From Methanobacterium_D sp040373355 (GTDB lineage: Archaea; Methanobacteriota; Methanobacteria; Methanobacteriales; Methanobacteriaceae): a stretch of 64,000 nucleotides of DNA. The position numbers were made by a program, and so were the translations under genes. The stretch lies in NCBI RefSeq assembly GCF_047495555.1, contig NZ_CP166866.1, forward strand, positions 1,586,001 through 1,650,000, written 5' to 3'. Positions 51,885-60,989 of the stretch are shown piece after piece (position 1 is the first letter of the stretch; each line of letters opens with the position of its first letter). Below the pieces are notes generated by a model. That model was not told the DNA's origin and did no database searches. It saw only the letters and a list, made by a program, of their open reading frames with translations.

Positions 51885-53837
51885 ATGACAGGATTTAAAC
51901 TTGTATCAAATTATAAACCATTAGGAGATCAGCCAAAAGCAATAAATTCTATTGTTAATGGATTCAATAACGGATTAAAACAACAAACTCTCCTGGGCGT
52001 AACTGGGTCAGGAAAGACCTTTACAATGGCCAATGTGATCAAGGAAGTTCAAAAACCTACACTAATTATTTCACATAATAAAACTTTAGCGGCACAGCTT
52101 TATGAGGAATTTAAAGAATTTTTCCCGGATAACGCTGTTGAATATTTTGTAAGCTATTATGACTATTACCAGCCTGAAGCTTATATTCCACATACAGATA
52201 CATATATAGACAAAGAAGCAAGCATAAATGATGAAATAGACCAGATGAGACATTCAGCAACCCAATCTCTTCTTTCAAGAGAAGATGTAATTGTTGTCTC
52301 AAGTGTTTCATGTATATATGGTATAGGATCGCCAGAGGATTATGGTGATCATCTTCTCTTCATGAGAATCGGAGAAATACATGAAAGAGAAGAAATCTTA
52401 TCCAAATTAGTACATATTCAATACGAAAGAAACGATATAGATTTTACTAGAGGTAAATTCAGGGTTAGAGGAGATGTAATAGAAGTCTTCCCTGTTCATG
52501 GATCTTTACCAATTAGAATAGAATTATTTGGAGATGAAATTGATGCTATTTCTTATATTGATCCATTAAAGGGAGATGTAGTTAAAAAAATAGACCGTAT
52601 AACTATATTTCCAGCTAAGCATTTTGTTATTTCAAATAACAAAATGCAAAGAGCATTAAATTCTATAGAACGAGAGCTGGAAGATAGATTAATGATTCTA
52701 CATTCTCAGAACAAACTACTTGAAGCACAACGTCTTGAGCAGAGAACCCGTTTTGATATGGAAATGCTTGAAGAAATGGGGTACTGCCCAGGAGTAGAGA
52801 ACTATTCACTACATTTAAGTGGTAGAAAATGGGGTAGTATGCCTCATACACTTATAAAATATTTCCCGAGGGATTTCCTTACAATAATTGACGAATCACA
52901 TGTTACTGTACCTCAAATTGGAGGAATGTATGCTGGAGATCGTGCACGTAAAGATTCATTGATTGACCACGGATTTAGGCTTCCATCAGCCAGAGAAAAC
53001 CGTCCGCTTAACTTTGAAGAGTTTGAAAGTCTGATGAACCAAGTACTGTACGTATCAGCAACTCCAGCTAAATATGAACTTGCAAAAGGTCAGAATACAG
53101 TAGAACAAATTATCAGACCTACAGGACTTGTTGATCCAGAGGTGATAATTAAACCAGTAATAGGACAGGTTGATCATCTCTTAGGGGAAGTTCAAAAGAG
53201 GATTAAGCAGAATCAACGAACTCTGGTAACTACATTAACAAAAAAGATGGCAGAAGACCTCACGGATTACTATGCTAAAATTGGAATTAAAGTAAGATAT
53301 CTTCACTCTGAAATAGGTACTCTTGAGCGTATTGAGATTATAGATGACCTTAGAAGAGGAGAATTCGATGTTCTTGTGGGAGTTAACCTTTTAAGAGAAG
53401 GACTAGATCTTCCTGAGGTTTCTTTAATTGGAATTCTTGATGCAGATAAAGAAGGATTCTTGAGGTCTGAAACATCGCTTATTCAGACTATTGGGCGCGC
53501 AGCAAGGAATGTTGAAGGTCAAGTTATCATCTATGCAGATAAAATTACAAAATCTGTAGAATCAGCAGTTAATATCACAAATAAGAGAAGAGAAATACAG
53601 ATGGAATATAATGAAAAACACAATATCACTCCTAAATCTGTTTACAGAGCACTTAAAGCCAAACAGAAAAAAAATAAAATCGAAATTGATGATATTGGAA
53701 GCATTCCAAAATCTGAGTTAAACCTCTTAATTATAGATTTAGAAAATGAAATGAAACTTGCAGCTTCTGAATTAGACTTTGAAAGAGCTGCAAAAATAAG
53801 GGATCAAATATCAACTTTAGAAGGAGTTTCTAAATGA
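51885..53837 (+). CDS. uvrB: Excinuclease ABC subunit B
   Basis: A 650-aa helicase-like damage-verification subunit of excision repair. Walker A is GVTGSGKTFTMANVI near residue 40; the beta-hairpin region YYDYYQPEAYIP is near 95; helicase motif VI-type QTIGRAARN lies near 535; a UVR motif that binds UvrC ends the protein. Length is normal. It overlaps uvrA by four bases (ATGA). High similarity pattern to bacterial UvrB indicates ancient transfer into methanogens. Confidence 0.96.
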   Translation: MTGFKLVSNYKPLGDQPKAINSIVNGFNNGLKQQTLLGVTGSGKTFTMANVIKEVQKPTLIISHNKTLAAQLYEEFKEFFPDNAVEYFVSYYDYYQPEAYIPHTDTYIDKEASINDEIDQMRHSATQSLLSREDVIVVSSVSCIYGIGSPEDYGDHLLFMRIGEIHEREEILSKLVHIQYERNDIDFTRGKFRVRGDVIEVFPVHGSLPIRIELFGDEIDAISYIDPLKGDVVKKIDRITIFPAKHFVISNNKMQRALNSIERELEDRLMILHSQNKLLEAQRLEQRTRFDMEMLEEMGYCPGVENYSLHLSGRKWGSMPHTLIKYFPRDFLTIIDESHVTVPQIGGMYAGDRARKDSLIDHGFRLPSARENRPLNFEEFESLMNQVLYVSATPAKYELAKGQNTVEQIIRPTGLVDPEVIIKPVIGQVDHLLGEVQKRIKQNQRTLVTTLTKKMAEDLTDYYAKIGIKVRYLHSEIGTLERIEIIDDLRRGEFDVLVGVNLLREGLDLPEVSLIGILDADKEGFLRSETSLIQTIGRAARNVEGQVIIYADKITKSVESAVNITNKRREIQMEYNEKHNITPKSVYRALKAKQKKNKIEIDDIGSIPKSELNLLIIDLENEMKLAASELDFERAAKIRDQISTLEGVSK

Positions 53838-56719
53838 ATTCAAAGAAAAATAACATAGTTATAAAGGGAGCTAGAGAACACAACCTTAAAAACGTAGATA
53901 TCACCATTCCCCGTGATAAGCTGGTTGTAATTTCTGGAATCAGTGGTTCAGGTAAATCATCCCTTGCATTTGACACTATTTACGCTGAAGGGCAGCGTAG
54001 ATACGTAGAATCTCTTTCTGCTTATGCAAGGCAATTTTTAGGGCAGATGAAAAAACCTGAAGTAGATTATATTGAAGGACTTTCTCCTGCAATATCTATT
54101 GACCAGAAAACAACTAAAACAAATCCAAGGTCAACTGTAGGAACTGTAACAGAGATATATGATTATTTAAGACTTCTTTATGCCCGTATAGGTACACCTC
54201 ACTGCTATAATTGTGGTAAACCAATAGCTCAGCAGACTTCTGGTCAAATTGTCGATAGTATCTACAAAGAGGATGAAAAGACTAAAGTGCAAGTTTTAGC
54301 CCCAGTAGTTAAAGATAGGAAAGGAGAACATCTTAAAATATTTGACGATTTGAAAAAGAAAGGTTTTGTAAGAGTTAGAGTTGATGGAGATGTTATAAGT
54401 CTTGATGAAAACATTGATCTTGATAAGAACAAAAAACACACAATTGAAGTTGTTGTAGATAGACTTGTTATCAGATATGACGTTGACTTTAAAAGAAGGC
54501 TTGCAGATTCAGTAGAAACAGCACTTGAGCTTGGAGAAGGATTAATTGTTGTTTTATACGAAAAAGATGGAGAGAGAAGTGAAAGAGTATTCAGTGAACA
54601 TTTTGCATGTACTGACTGTGACATAAACTTTGATGAGATTAGCCCAAGAACATTTTCATTTAACAGCCCACATGGTGCGTGTGCAGAGTGTAATGGACTT
54701 GGAAGTAAGCTTGAAATTGATACAGATCTTATAGTACCTGATGCATCTCTTTCTTTAAATGACGGGGCTATTTTACCATGGAGTAAGTCCAAAAATAGGG
54801 ATAACTATTACAATCAGATGCTTAAGGCTGTTGCTGATCACTATAGCTTCAGTATGGATACTCCTTTTGAGGATTTACCTAAAAAATATCAAAATGTTAT
54901 TTTATATGGTTCTTCTGAAAGAATAGATTTCACATTTAGAAGAAAAAATCGTATGCATCATGTAAAACGGAAATTTGAGGGTGTTGTAAAGAGAATGGAA
55001 CGTCTCTTTATGGACACAAAATCAAACTACATGAGGGGTTACATAGGGCAATTTATGAGTGATAGGAAATGTCCGGCATGTAATGGAACTAGATTAAGGC
55101 CTGAGAGTCGTTCAGTTACTGTAGGGGACCGTTCAATTTCATCAGTTTCAGCTTTACCTATTAAAGAATCTAAAAAGTTCTTTGAAGGATTAGAATTAAC
55201 TGAAATGCAAACTTTCATTGCAAAAGAGATACTTAAAGAAATCAATGAGCGTCTTAAGTTCCTCGCTGATGTTGGATTAGATTACATTACACTGGATAGA
55301 TCTTCTGGAACTCTTTCAGGAGGAGAAGCTCAAAGAATTCGTCTTGCAACTCAGATAGGTTCAGGACTTGTTGGTGTACTGTACATACTTGATGAACCAA
55401 GTATAGGATTACATCAAAGAGACAATGCTAGGCTTATAGAAACTCTTAAAAGATTAAGGGATATTGGAAATACTTTGGTTGTTGTAGAACACGACGAAGA
55501 GACAATATTGGCTGCTGATCATGTTATTGATATAGGTCCTGGAGCAGGAGAACATGGTGGAAGAGTAATAGCAGATGGAACTCCAATGGAAATAATGGAA
55601 AATGATGACTCCATTACTGGAAGATTTTTATCACGAAGTGATACTATAGACATTCCTCAAGAACGAACTAAACCAAATGGTAACTTCATTACAGTTAAAG
55701 GCGCACGGCAGAACAATTTACAAAACATCGATGCTAAAATACCTCTTGGATTATTTACATGTGTAACAGGAGTTTCAGGTTCAGGAAAAAGTACACTCAT
55801 TAACGATGTTCTCTACAAAGGACTTTCAGGTAAATTCAATAGAAAGCACGTTAATGCCGGAAAACATGATGATATAACTGGGATTGAAAATATTGACAAG
55901 GTCATTATAATTGATCAGTCTCCTATAGGACGTACGCCACGTTCTAATCCAGCTACCTACACTGGAGTATTTACTTATATTAGAGAAATTTTCGCTGAAA
56001 GTTTAGCAGCTAAAAAGAGAGGTTATAAACCGGGTAGGTTTAGTTTCAATGTTAAGGGAGGACGTTGCGAAGCATGCAGTGGTGATGGAATAATAAAAAT
56101 TGAAATGCACTTTTTGGCTGATGTCTATGTTCCATGTGAAGTATGTAAAGGTAAGAGATACAATAGAGAAACCCTTGATATTAGATATAAGGGTAAAAAC
56201 ATTTCAGATGTCCTTAATATGACTGTTGAAGAAGCTTTACACTTCTTTAGAAATGTCCCAAGAATTCATAAAAAGCTTAAAACTCTTGAAGATGTCGGTC
56301 TGGGGTATATTAAGCTTGGACAGCCGGCGACTACACTTTCTGGTGGCGAAGCTCAGCGAGTAAAACTTTCCAAGGAATTAAGCCGGCAGAGTACTGGTAA
56401 AACATTATATATACTTGATGAACCTACAACTGGACTTCACTTTGCAGATATTAGTAAGCTCCTTCAGGTTCTCGGCAGGTTGCGTGACTCTGGAAATACA
56501 GTTCTGGTTATTGAACATAATCTGGATGTTATTAAAACTGCAGATTACATTTTAGACCTTGGTCCTGAAGGTGGGGATGAAGGAGGACTTATTGTAGCTG
56601 AGGGTACACCAGAAGAAATTGCATTAAGCGGTACTTACACTGGAAACTTCCTTAAAGAAGTTTTAAAAGAAGAATATACTTCGTCCCAAGCTGAAAGTTC
56701 AAAAATGGTTTCTAAATAA
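53834..56719 (+). CDS. uvrA: Excinuclease ABC subunit A
   Basis: A 961-aa damage-recognition ATPase with two ABC modules. The first Walker A is GISGSGKSSLAF near residue 35 and the second GVSGSGKSTLIN near 645; signature motifs LSGGEAQRIRLATQ and LSGGEAQRVKLSKE, and zinc-binding cysteine pairs (CYNCGKP, CEACSGDG with CEVCKGKR) are present. Length matches bacterial UvrA. Translation is coupled to uvrB by overlap. Confidence 0.96.
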   Translation: MNSKKNNIVIKGAREHNLKNVDITIPRDKLVVISGISGSGKSSLAFDTIYAEGQRRYVESLSAYARQFLGQMKKPEVDYIEGLSPAISIDQKTTKTNPRSTVGTVTEIYDYLRLLYARIGTPHCYNCGKPIAQQTSGQIVDSIYKEDEKTKVQVLAPVVKDRKGEHLKIFDDLKKKGFVRVRVDGDVISLDENIDLDKNKKHTIEVVVDRLVIRYDVDFKRRLADSVETALELGEGLIVVLYEKDGERSERVFSEHFACTDCDINFDEISPRTFSFNSPHGACAECNGLGSKLEIDTDLIVPDASLSLNDGAILPWSKSKNRDNYYNQMLKAVADHYSFSMDTPFEDLPKKYQNVILYGSSERIDFTFRRKNRMHHVKRKFEGVVKRMERLFMDTKSNYMRGYIGQFMSDRKCPACNGTRLRPESRSVTVGDRSISSVSALPIKESKKFFEGLELTEMQTFIAKEILKEINERLKFLADVGLDYITLDRSSGTLSGGEAQRIRLATQIGSGLVGVLYILDEPSIGLHQRDNARLIETLKRLRDIGNTLVVVEHDEETILAADHVIDIGPGAGEHGGRVIADGTPMEIMENDDSITGRFLSRSDTIDIPQERTKPNGNFITVKGARQNNLQNIDAKIPLGLFTCVTGVSGSGKSTLINDVLYKGLSGKFNRKHVNAGKHDDITGIENIDKVIIIDQSPIGRTPRSNPATYTGVFTYIREIFAESLAAKKRGYKPGRFSFNVKGGRCEACSGDGIIKIEMHFLADVYVPCEVCKGKRYNRETLDIRYKGKNISDVLNMTVEEALHFFRNVPRIHKKLKTLEDVGLGYIKLGQPATTLSGGEAQRVKLSKELSRQSTGKTLYILDEPTTGLHFADISKLLQVLGRLRDSGNTVLVIEHNLDVIKTADYILDLGPEGGDEGGLIVAEGTPEEIALSGTYTGNFLKEVLKEEYTSSQAESSKMVSK

Positions 56720-56993
56720 GTTAAATATTTTTATATCCTTTAATTTTTCTTTTTGATCATTTCTTCTAAATATTAAAGAGTATTACAATATTTTGCTTTT
56801 TAAATGTAAGTTATTAGTAACTCTTGTTAAATTAACCATATTAATTCTAAATATAAATTTTATATTGGCTTTAAAATTCTAATTGAATTCTCAGAGATTT
56901 TATTTTAATAGAAACCAAAAATAAATATGGTAATACTAATATAATATAGATGTCTTAATAATTGAAATAAATTATTCAAAAGGAGGTATTCAT

Positions 56994-57908
56994 ATAACTA
57001 CAAATGACACCAGTAAGGTATTTTTAGTTAAAACTGATAATAGAAACTCCGGAATTAATAGTTTAATGAATCAATTTAATGTAAGTGAATTTTCTGGGAA
57101 AAGCATAGCTTTGAAAGCTAACTTCAACAGTGCTGATCCGTTTCCTGCTTCAACACATATAGACACGCTTAGATACATTATCAAAAATATTAATGAGAAT
57201 GGTATAGATGAAATAACTCTTGCTGAGCGTAGTGGTATGGGAAATACTCGAAATGTACTTGAAAAAATGGGAGTATTTGAATTAGCTGATGAAATGGGTT
57301 TTAACGTTTCTATTCTTAATGAAATTGATAAAGATGAATGGGTAAAAATTAAAAAAGATAATACACATTGGTTAAGGGGTTTTTACTTACCTGAACTATT
57401 TTTAAAATCATCAGGAGTTATTCAAACATGCTGTCTTAAAACACATAGATTTGGGGGCCATTTCACTTTATCATTAAAAAATTCAGTTGGTATTGTAGCA
57501 AAGAAAGTTCCAGGAGGAGTATATGACTATATGGCAGAACTCCATATTTCCCCAAACCAGCGGAAGATGATAGCTGAAATTAACAAATACTATAATGTTG
57601 ATTTTGTAATAATGGATGCATTAAAGGCTTTTATAACTAAAGGGCCAGAAACAGGGGAAATTGTAGAACCTAACCTCCTAATTGCAAGCAGCGATCGTGT
57701 TGCTATAGATGCTGTAGGGGTTGCAGTTCTTAGAAACTATGGTGTAAAGACAGATATTAAAAAAGGAAAAATTTTCGATCTGACTCAGATTAAAAGAGCT
57801 GGAGAATTAGGAATTGGGGCTAAATCTGCTGACGATATTGAGATAATTCCTTTAAATGAGGATTCTAAAGAAGATGCTAAAAATATAGAGAAACTTTTAG
57901 GGGAATGA
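56994..57908 (+). CDS. DUF362 protein, probable ATA start
   Basis: A protein of the DUF362 family, recognised by CCLKTHRFGGHFTLSLKNSVG and the C-terminal IDAVGVAVLRNYGV. The first ATG (57066) would delete the usual N-terminal strand; upstream the frame reads TTNDTSKVFLVKTDNRNSGI, which fits family N-termini. That stretch has no ATG, GTG or TTG. GGAGGT at 56982-56987 stands six bases before an ATA at 56994, which I propose as start (304 aa). ATT at 56988 abuts the SD and is less likely. There is no fused ferredoxin domain, unlike many relatives. Function unknown. Confidence 0.72.
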   Translation: MTTNDTSKVFLVKTDNRNSGINSLMNQFNVSEFSGKSIALKANFNSADPFPASTHIDTLRYIIKNINENGIDEITLAERSGMGNTRNVLEKMGVFELADEMGFNVSILNEIDKDEWVKIKKDNTHWLRGFYLPELFLKSSGVIQTCCLKTHRFGGHFTLSLKNSVGIVAKKVPGGVYDYMAELHISPNQRKMIAEINKYYNVDFVIMDALKAFITKGPETGEIVEPNLLIASSDRVAIDAVGVAVLRNYGVKTDIKKGKIFDLTQIKRAGELGIGAKSADDIEIIPLNEDSKEDAKNIEKLLGE

Positions 57909-57941
57909 CTCAATTAAATTTTTAACTGGAGAAACTTAAAA

Positions 57942-58520
57942 ATGAATAATAAAAACCATGAAGTAGTTATAAAAGTTCATAGACCTGATTTAAAAGAGAA
58001 GCTATTTTTTCTAATTTCAGGTATAATTGTCAGCATTCCATTGACTTTATTTTTTGGAACTTTTGCAGAACGTCTCTGTATTGTTTTACCAGTATTTTAT
58101 GCTACTGTATGTTCTGTCGTGATATTTACTCCATTTATAGAAGAATTTGCAAAGGCGTTTCCATTATTTTACAGACACGGGGAAACTGAAAGATCTATTT
58201 TTATATTGGGATTCCTTGTTGGTCTTGGATTTGGTATATCTGAATTTTTAGTATATGTATTTGCATTGGATGCTCCTATTTTAGTTAGATTACCGGGTAT
58301 ATTTTTTCATGCAGCTAGTGCTGGAATAATAGCTTATGGTATTGCCAAAAAACAGCCTGTTATTTATTATTTAATAGCCGTAGGTCTTCATTTCCTAAAT
58401 AACTTTTCTGCATTGTTTGATGTAGGTGTTATAGGATTTATTGTTGCTAATTTAGCATGTTATTTCCTTGCATGGGATCTTTATAGAAAAACAAGTGAAA
58501 AAATAATTGATCATAATTAA
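57942..58520 (+). CDS. PrsW-like intramembrane protease
   Basis: A 192-aa membrane protein with about six hydrophobic segments. It carries the PrsW/glutamic intramembrane protease pattern: E67-E68 and K71 in IEEFAKAFP, E101 in GFGISEFL, H123 in FFHAASAG and H150 in GLHFLNN. PrsW in bacteria cleaves anti-sigma factors; archaeal substrates are unknown. GGAGAAACTTAAAA precedes the ATG. It follows the DUF362 gene by 33 bases and may be cotranscribed. Confidence 0.78.
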   Translation: MNNKNHEVVIKVHRPDLKEKLFFLISGIIVSIPLTLFFGTFAERLCIVLPVFYATVCSVVIFTPFIEEFAKAFPLFYRHGETERSIFILGFLVGLGFGISEFLVYVFALDAPILVRLPGIFFHAASAGIIAYGIAKKQPVIYYLIAVGLHFLNNFSALFDVGVIGFIVANLACYFLAWDLYRKTSEKIIDHN

Positions 58521-58561
58521 ATCTAAAAATTTAAAATTAAAAATAGTTTTAATAGCTTTAT

Positions 58562-58747
58562 TTAGTCTCTATCGCAAAGTAGACAGTTTCCTACTCCAAC
58601 GTTTTCTGATTCTACTTCATGTATTATAGTAACCATAGCTTGTACAGGTAGTCCTAATATTCTACTTGTAGTTTCAGAAATTTCTTTTACTAATTCTGCT
58701 TTTTGCTCTTTTGTCATTTTAGGTGCTTCAATTGTAATTACAGGCAT
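58562..58747 (-). CDS. 4-oxalocrotonate tautomerase-family protein
   Basis: A 61-aa enzyme of the tautomerase superfamily. After removal of Met the catalytic Pro1 is exposed (MPVITIEAPKMTKEQK). The length of about 60 and IIHEVESENVGVG fit the family, but the C-terminal CLLCDRD with two cysteines is not typical. GGAGGAAAA precedes the ATG. It is downstream of a quinone reductase on the same strand, 30 bases apart. Confidence 0.85.
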   Translation of the reverse strand: MPVITIEAPKMTKEQKAELVKEISETTSRILGLPVQAMVTIIHEVESENVGVGNCLLCDRD

Positions 58748-58777
58748 ATTTTTTTCCTCCAGATGATATTATCTTAT

Positions 58778-59419
58778 TCATAAAGAATTTATTATTTCTT
58801 TATATTTATCTAATTCTCCTTTTATTTCATCTTTGGGTAATATTCCGGCTCCAAATATCCCAAATGATGGGAGCACTTCTAATCCTGTTAGTTCCAATAT
58901 ATTATGGGTTATAAAAGTAAATCTTTCATTTAAGTCACCGTGGGGACCTTCTGATGAATATATATCTCTTGTTGCACCAGCTGTATATGATAGCATTGCT
59001 TTTTTACCTTTTAATAGTCCAGTATTGTATAATTTACCCTCAGCAATGTTGTGTACAACTCCTGGTAAAAATGCTCTGTCAAACCATCCTTTAAGAATTG
59101 CTGGGAATGAAGTCCACCATACTGGGAACTGAAATAATATAAAATCTGCCCATTTTAGCTTTTCTACCTCATCTTTAATATCTTGAGCAATCGAGCCAGT
59201 TCCAAGTGAATTTACCTGCTCCATCATGGGATTAAAGAATTCTGCGTTCTGCCTTTGTGAAAAATCATTTTCATCAAGTACTGCTTTGAAATTAATTCCG
59301 TAAAGATCTGAAATTTTGACTTCATGGCCATTTTCACGCAGTGTTCTTGCTGCAAGGTCTTTCATAAAGCCATTAAGTGAATTAGGTTCTGGATGTGCAT
59401 AAACTATTAAAACATTCAT
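58778..59419 (-). CDS. NAD(P)H quinone oxidoreductase, flavodoxin-like fold
   Basis: A 213-aa flavoprotein of the MdaB/NQO1 type. The N-terminal AHPEPNSLNGFMKDLA binds the FMN/FAD phosphate, and FQFPVWWTSFPAILKGWFDR is the family signature. It would reduce quinones or other electrophiles by two electrons. GAGGTGATT precedes the ATG. It is divergent from a DJ-1/PfpI gene and shares a strand with a tautomerase, which suggests a detoxification group. Confidence 0.88.
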   Translation of the reverse strand: MNVLIVYAHPEPNSLNGFMKDLAARTLRENGHEVKISDLYGINFKAVLDENDFSQRQNAEFFNPMMEQVNSLGTGSIAQDIKDEVEKLKWADFILFQFPVWWTSFPAILKGWFDRAFLPGVVHNIAEGKLYNTGLLKGKKAMLSYTAGATRDIYSSEGPHGDLNERFTFITHNILELTGLEVLPSFGIFGAGILPKDEIKGELDKYKEIINSL

Positions 59420-59513
59420 TTAATCACCTCAAATATATTACAATAGCAAATGTTATTATTTATTCCAGTAATAATATTAATATATTTTTAAATAGTAAAA
59501 GTGAGGTTTAAAA

Positions 59514-60023
59514 ATGAGTAAAATTGCAGTACTAGTTGGTCCTAAATTTGAAGATGTTGAATATAATAAACCCGCACAAGCGTATAGGGATGCTGGACAT
59601 CAATTAACCCATGTTGGATTTGAAGAGGGTCAGACAGTTGAAGGTAAAGAAGAAAAAACAAAGGTTATTGTAGAAAAATCTGCAAAGGATGTTTCAAAAG
59701 ACGATTTCGATGCTCTCTTTATACCTGGCGGTTGTTCGCCTGATAAATTAAGAGAAAATGAAGATGTGGTTAAATTTACCCGGGATTTTGTAGAAAGTGG
59801 TAAATCTGTCTTTGCAATTTGTCATGCCCCACAATTATTTATAACTGCTAAAGTAATTAAAGGACGCAATGTAGCAGGATGGAAATCGATTATTGTGGAT
59901 ATAGAAAATGCTGGAGGAAATTATATAGATAAAGAAGTTGTGGAAGATGGAAATATTATATCTAGCCGTGGTCCAAATGACATTCCAGCATTTATAGATG
60001 CATCTCTTAAAAAATTAGGATAA
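59514..60023 (+). CDS. DJ-1/PfpI family protein
   Basis: A 169-aa protein with the PfpI/YhbO fold. The nucleophile Cys lies in FAICHAPQLF with His next to it, and the conserved Glu is in FEDVEYNKP. Family members act as glyoxalase/deglycase or peptidase-like stress proteins. GTGAGG precedes the ATG. The 94-base region shared with the divergent quinone reductase contains the palindrome TAATATTATTA-like sequence, a possible operator. Confidence 0.88.
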   Translation: MSKIAVLVGPKFEDVEYNKPAQAYRDAGHQLTHVGFEEGQTVEGKEEKTKVIVEKSAKDVSKDDFDALFIPGGCSPDKLRENEDVVKFTRDFVESGKSVFAICHAPQLFITAKVIKGRNVAGWKSIIVDIENAGGNYIDKEVVEDGNIISSRGPNDIPAFIDASLKKLG

Positions 60024-60029
60024 TAAAAT

Positions 60030-60959
60030 TTACTGATCACATTCAGAATCAGTTATTTCAGAAAAGAGGGATACTCCCATAATTACTTGACCTTCATCAT
60101 CTTTAATAGGGATAGCAGTGATACTTATAACACTTTCTGGACGATCTTCTTCAGAAATAATAATGGTTTGATCTTCTACTTCCTCTCCATGATTTATAGA
60201 GCGAGTAAGTGGCCAATCATCTAATTCATAGGGTTTTCCATCGGGATGAGAACCATTATAATAGCAATATTCAGCTAATTCATCAGTTCCTAAGCATTCA
60301 CCCCATATGTCTTCTAATTTTTTATTTCGTATAATAGGTTTTCCTGAAGATGCATCGACAATAAGAATACCCAGTGGAAGTCTGTTTATAATTGTATTAA
60401 GTTTAGACTTTTCCATTTTAAGCTGTTGGGATGCATCTTCAAGCTTTTCTTCAAGTAATTTACATTCAGCAACTTCTTCTTTTAATTTTGCTTCTGTTTC
60501 TTTTAACTCATGTTCATGCCATTCAATTAATTTCCTGAGGTCTTTCTGGGTATTCATAAGTTCTTTTTCAATTTCTTTACGTTCTATAGCGTAATAGATT
60601 GAACGTGCAAGTAAACTGCCATCGATCTCTCCTTTAATTAAATAATCCTGTGCACCTTCTCTTACGGCTTTAATTGCAGTATCTTCATCATCAAAACCAC
60701 TTAAAATAACTATAGGTAATTCAGGAGCCTGATCATAAGTCCTGATAAAAGTATCAAATCCCCAACTATCTGGTAAATTTAAATCCAATAATAAGAGATC
60801 AAAATTTTCCTGAAAGAGCTTTTCAAATCCAACTTTTAATCTTTCAACATGGATTAACTCAAAAGGAAATCTTGAATTATCTCTTAACATTTCCTGAATA
60901 ATGAAAACGTCTTCTTTACTGTCTTCAATCATTAAAATTTTAATTGGTTTAGCTTGCAT
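60030..60959 (-). CDS. Response regulator: receiver, coiled coil, PAS
   Basis: A 309-aa protein. Residues 1-125 are a receiver with IEDSKED acidic pocket and phosphoacceptor D59 in LLLLDLNLPDS; residues about 130-185 form a coiled coil (EWHEHELKETEAKLKEEVAE); residues about 190-305 are a PAS domain (IINRLPLGILIVDASSGKPI). There is no output enzyme or DNA-binding domain, so signalling must go through partner proteins. GGAGT precedes the ATG. It is the third receiver protein of the window. Confidence 0.84.
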   Translation of the reverse strand: MQAKPIKILMIEDSKEDVFIIQEMLRDNSRFPFELIHVERLKVGFEKLFQENFDLLLLDLNLPDSWGFDTFIRTYDQAPELPIVILSGFDDEDTAIKAVREGAQDYLIKGEIDGSLLARSIYYAIERKEIEKELMNTQKDLRKLIEWHEHELKETEAKLKEEVAECKLLEEKLEDASQQLKMEKSKLNTIINRLPLGILIVDASSGKPIIRNKKLEDIWGECLGTDELAEYCYYNGSHPDGKPYELDDWPLTRSINHGEEVEDQTIIISEEDRPESVISITAIPIKDDEGQVIMGVSLFSEITDSECDQ

Positions 60960-60989
60960 ACTTTTACTCCTAATTAGTTGGACAGTTGT

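Noticed and set aside
54262..54792. Minus-strand open frame of 176 codons within uvrA
   Set aside because: It lies fully inside a strongly conserved gene, gives a Ser/Leu-rich product and has no start signals.
57004..57027. Short out-of-frame ORF starting at ATG 57004 after the strong GGAGGT
   Set aside because: It stops after seven codons; the SD is better explained by the longer DUF362 frame, although coupling through this mini-ORF cannot be fully excluded.
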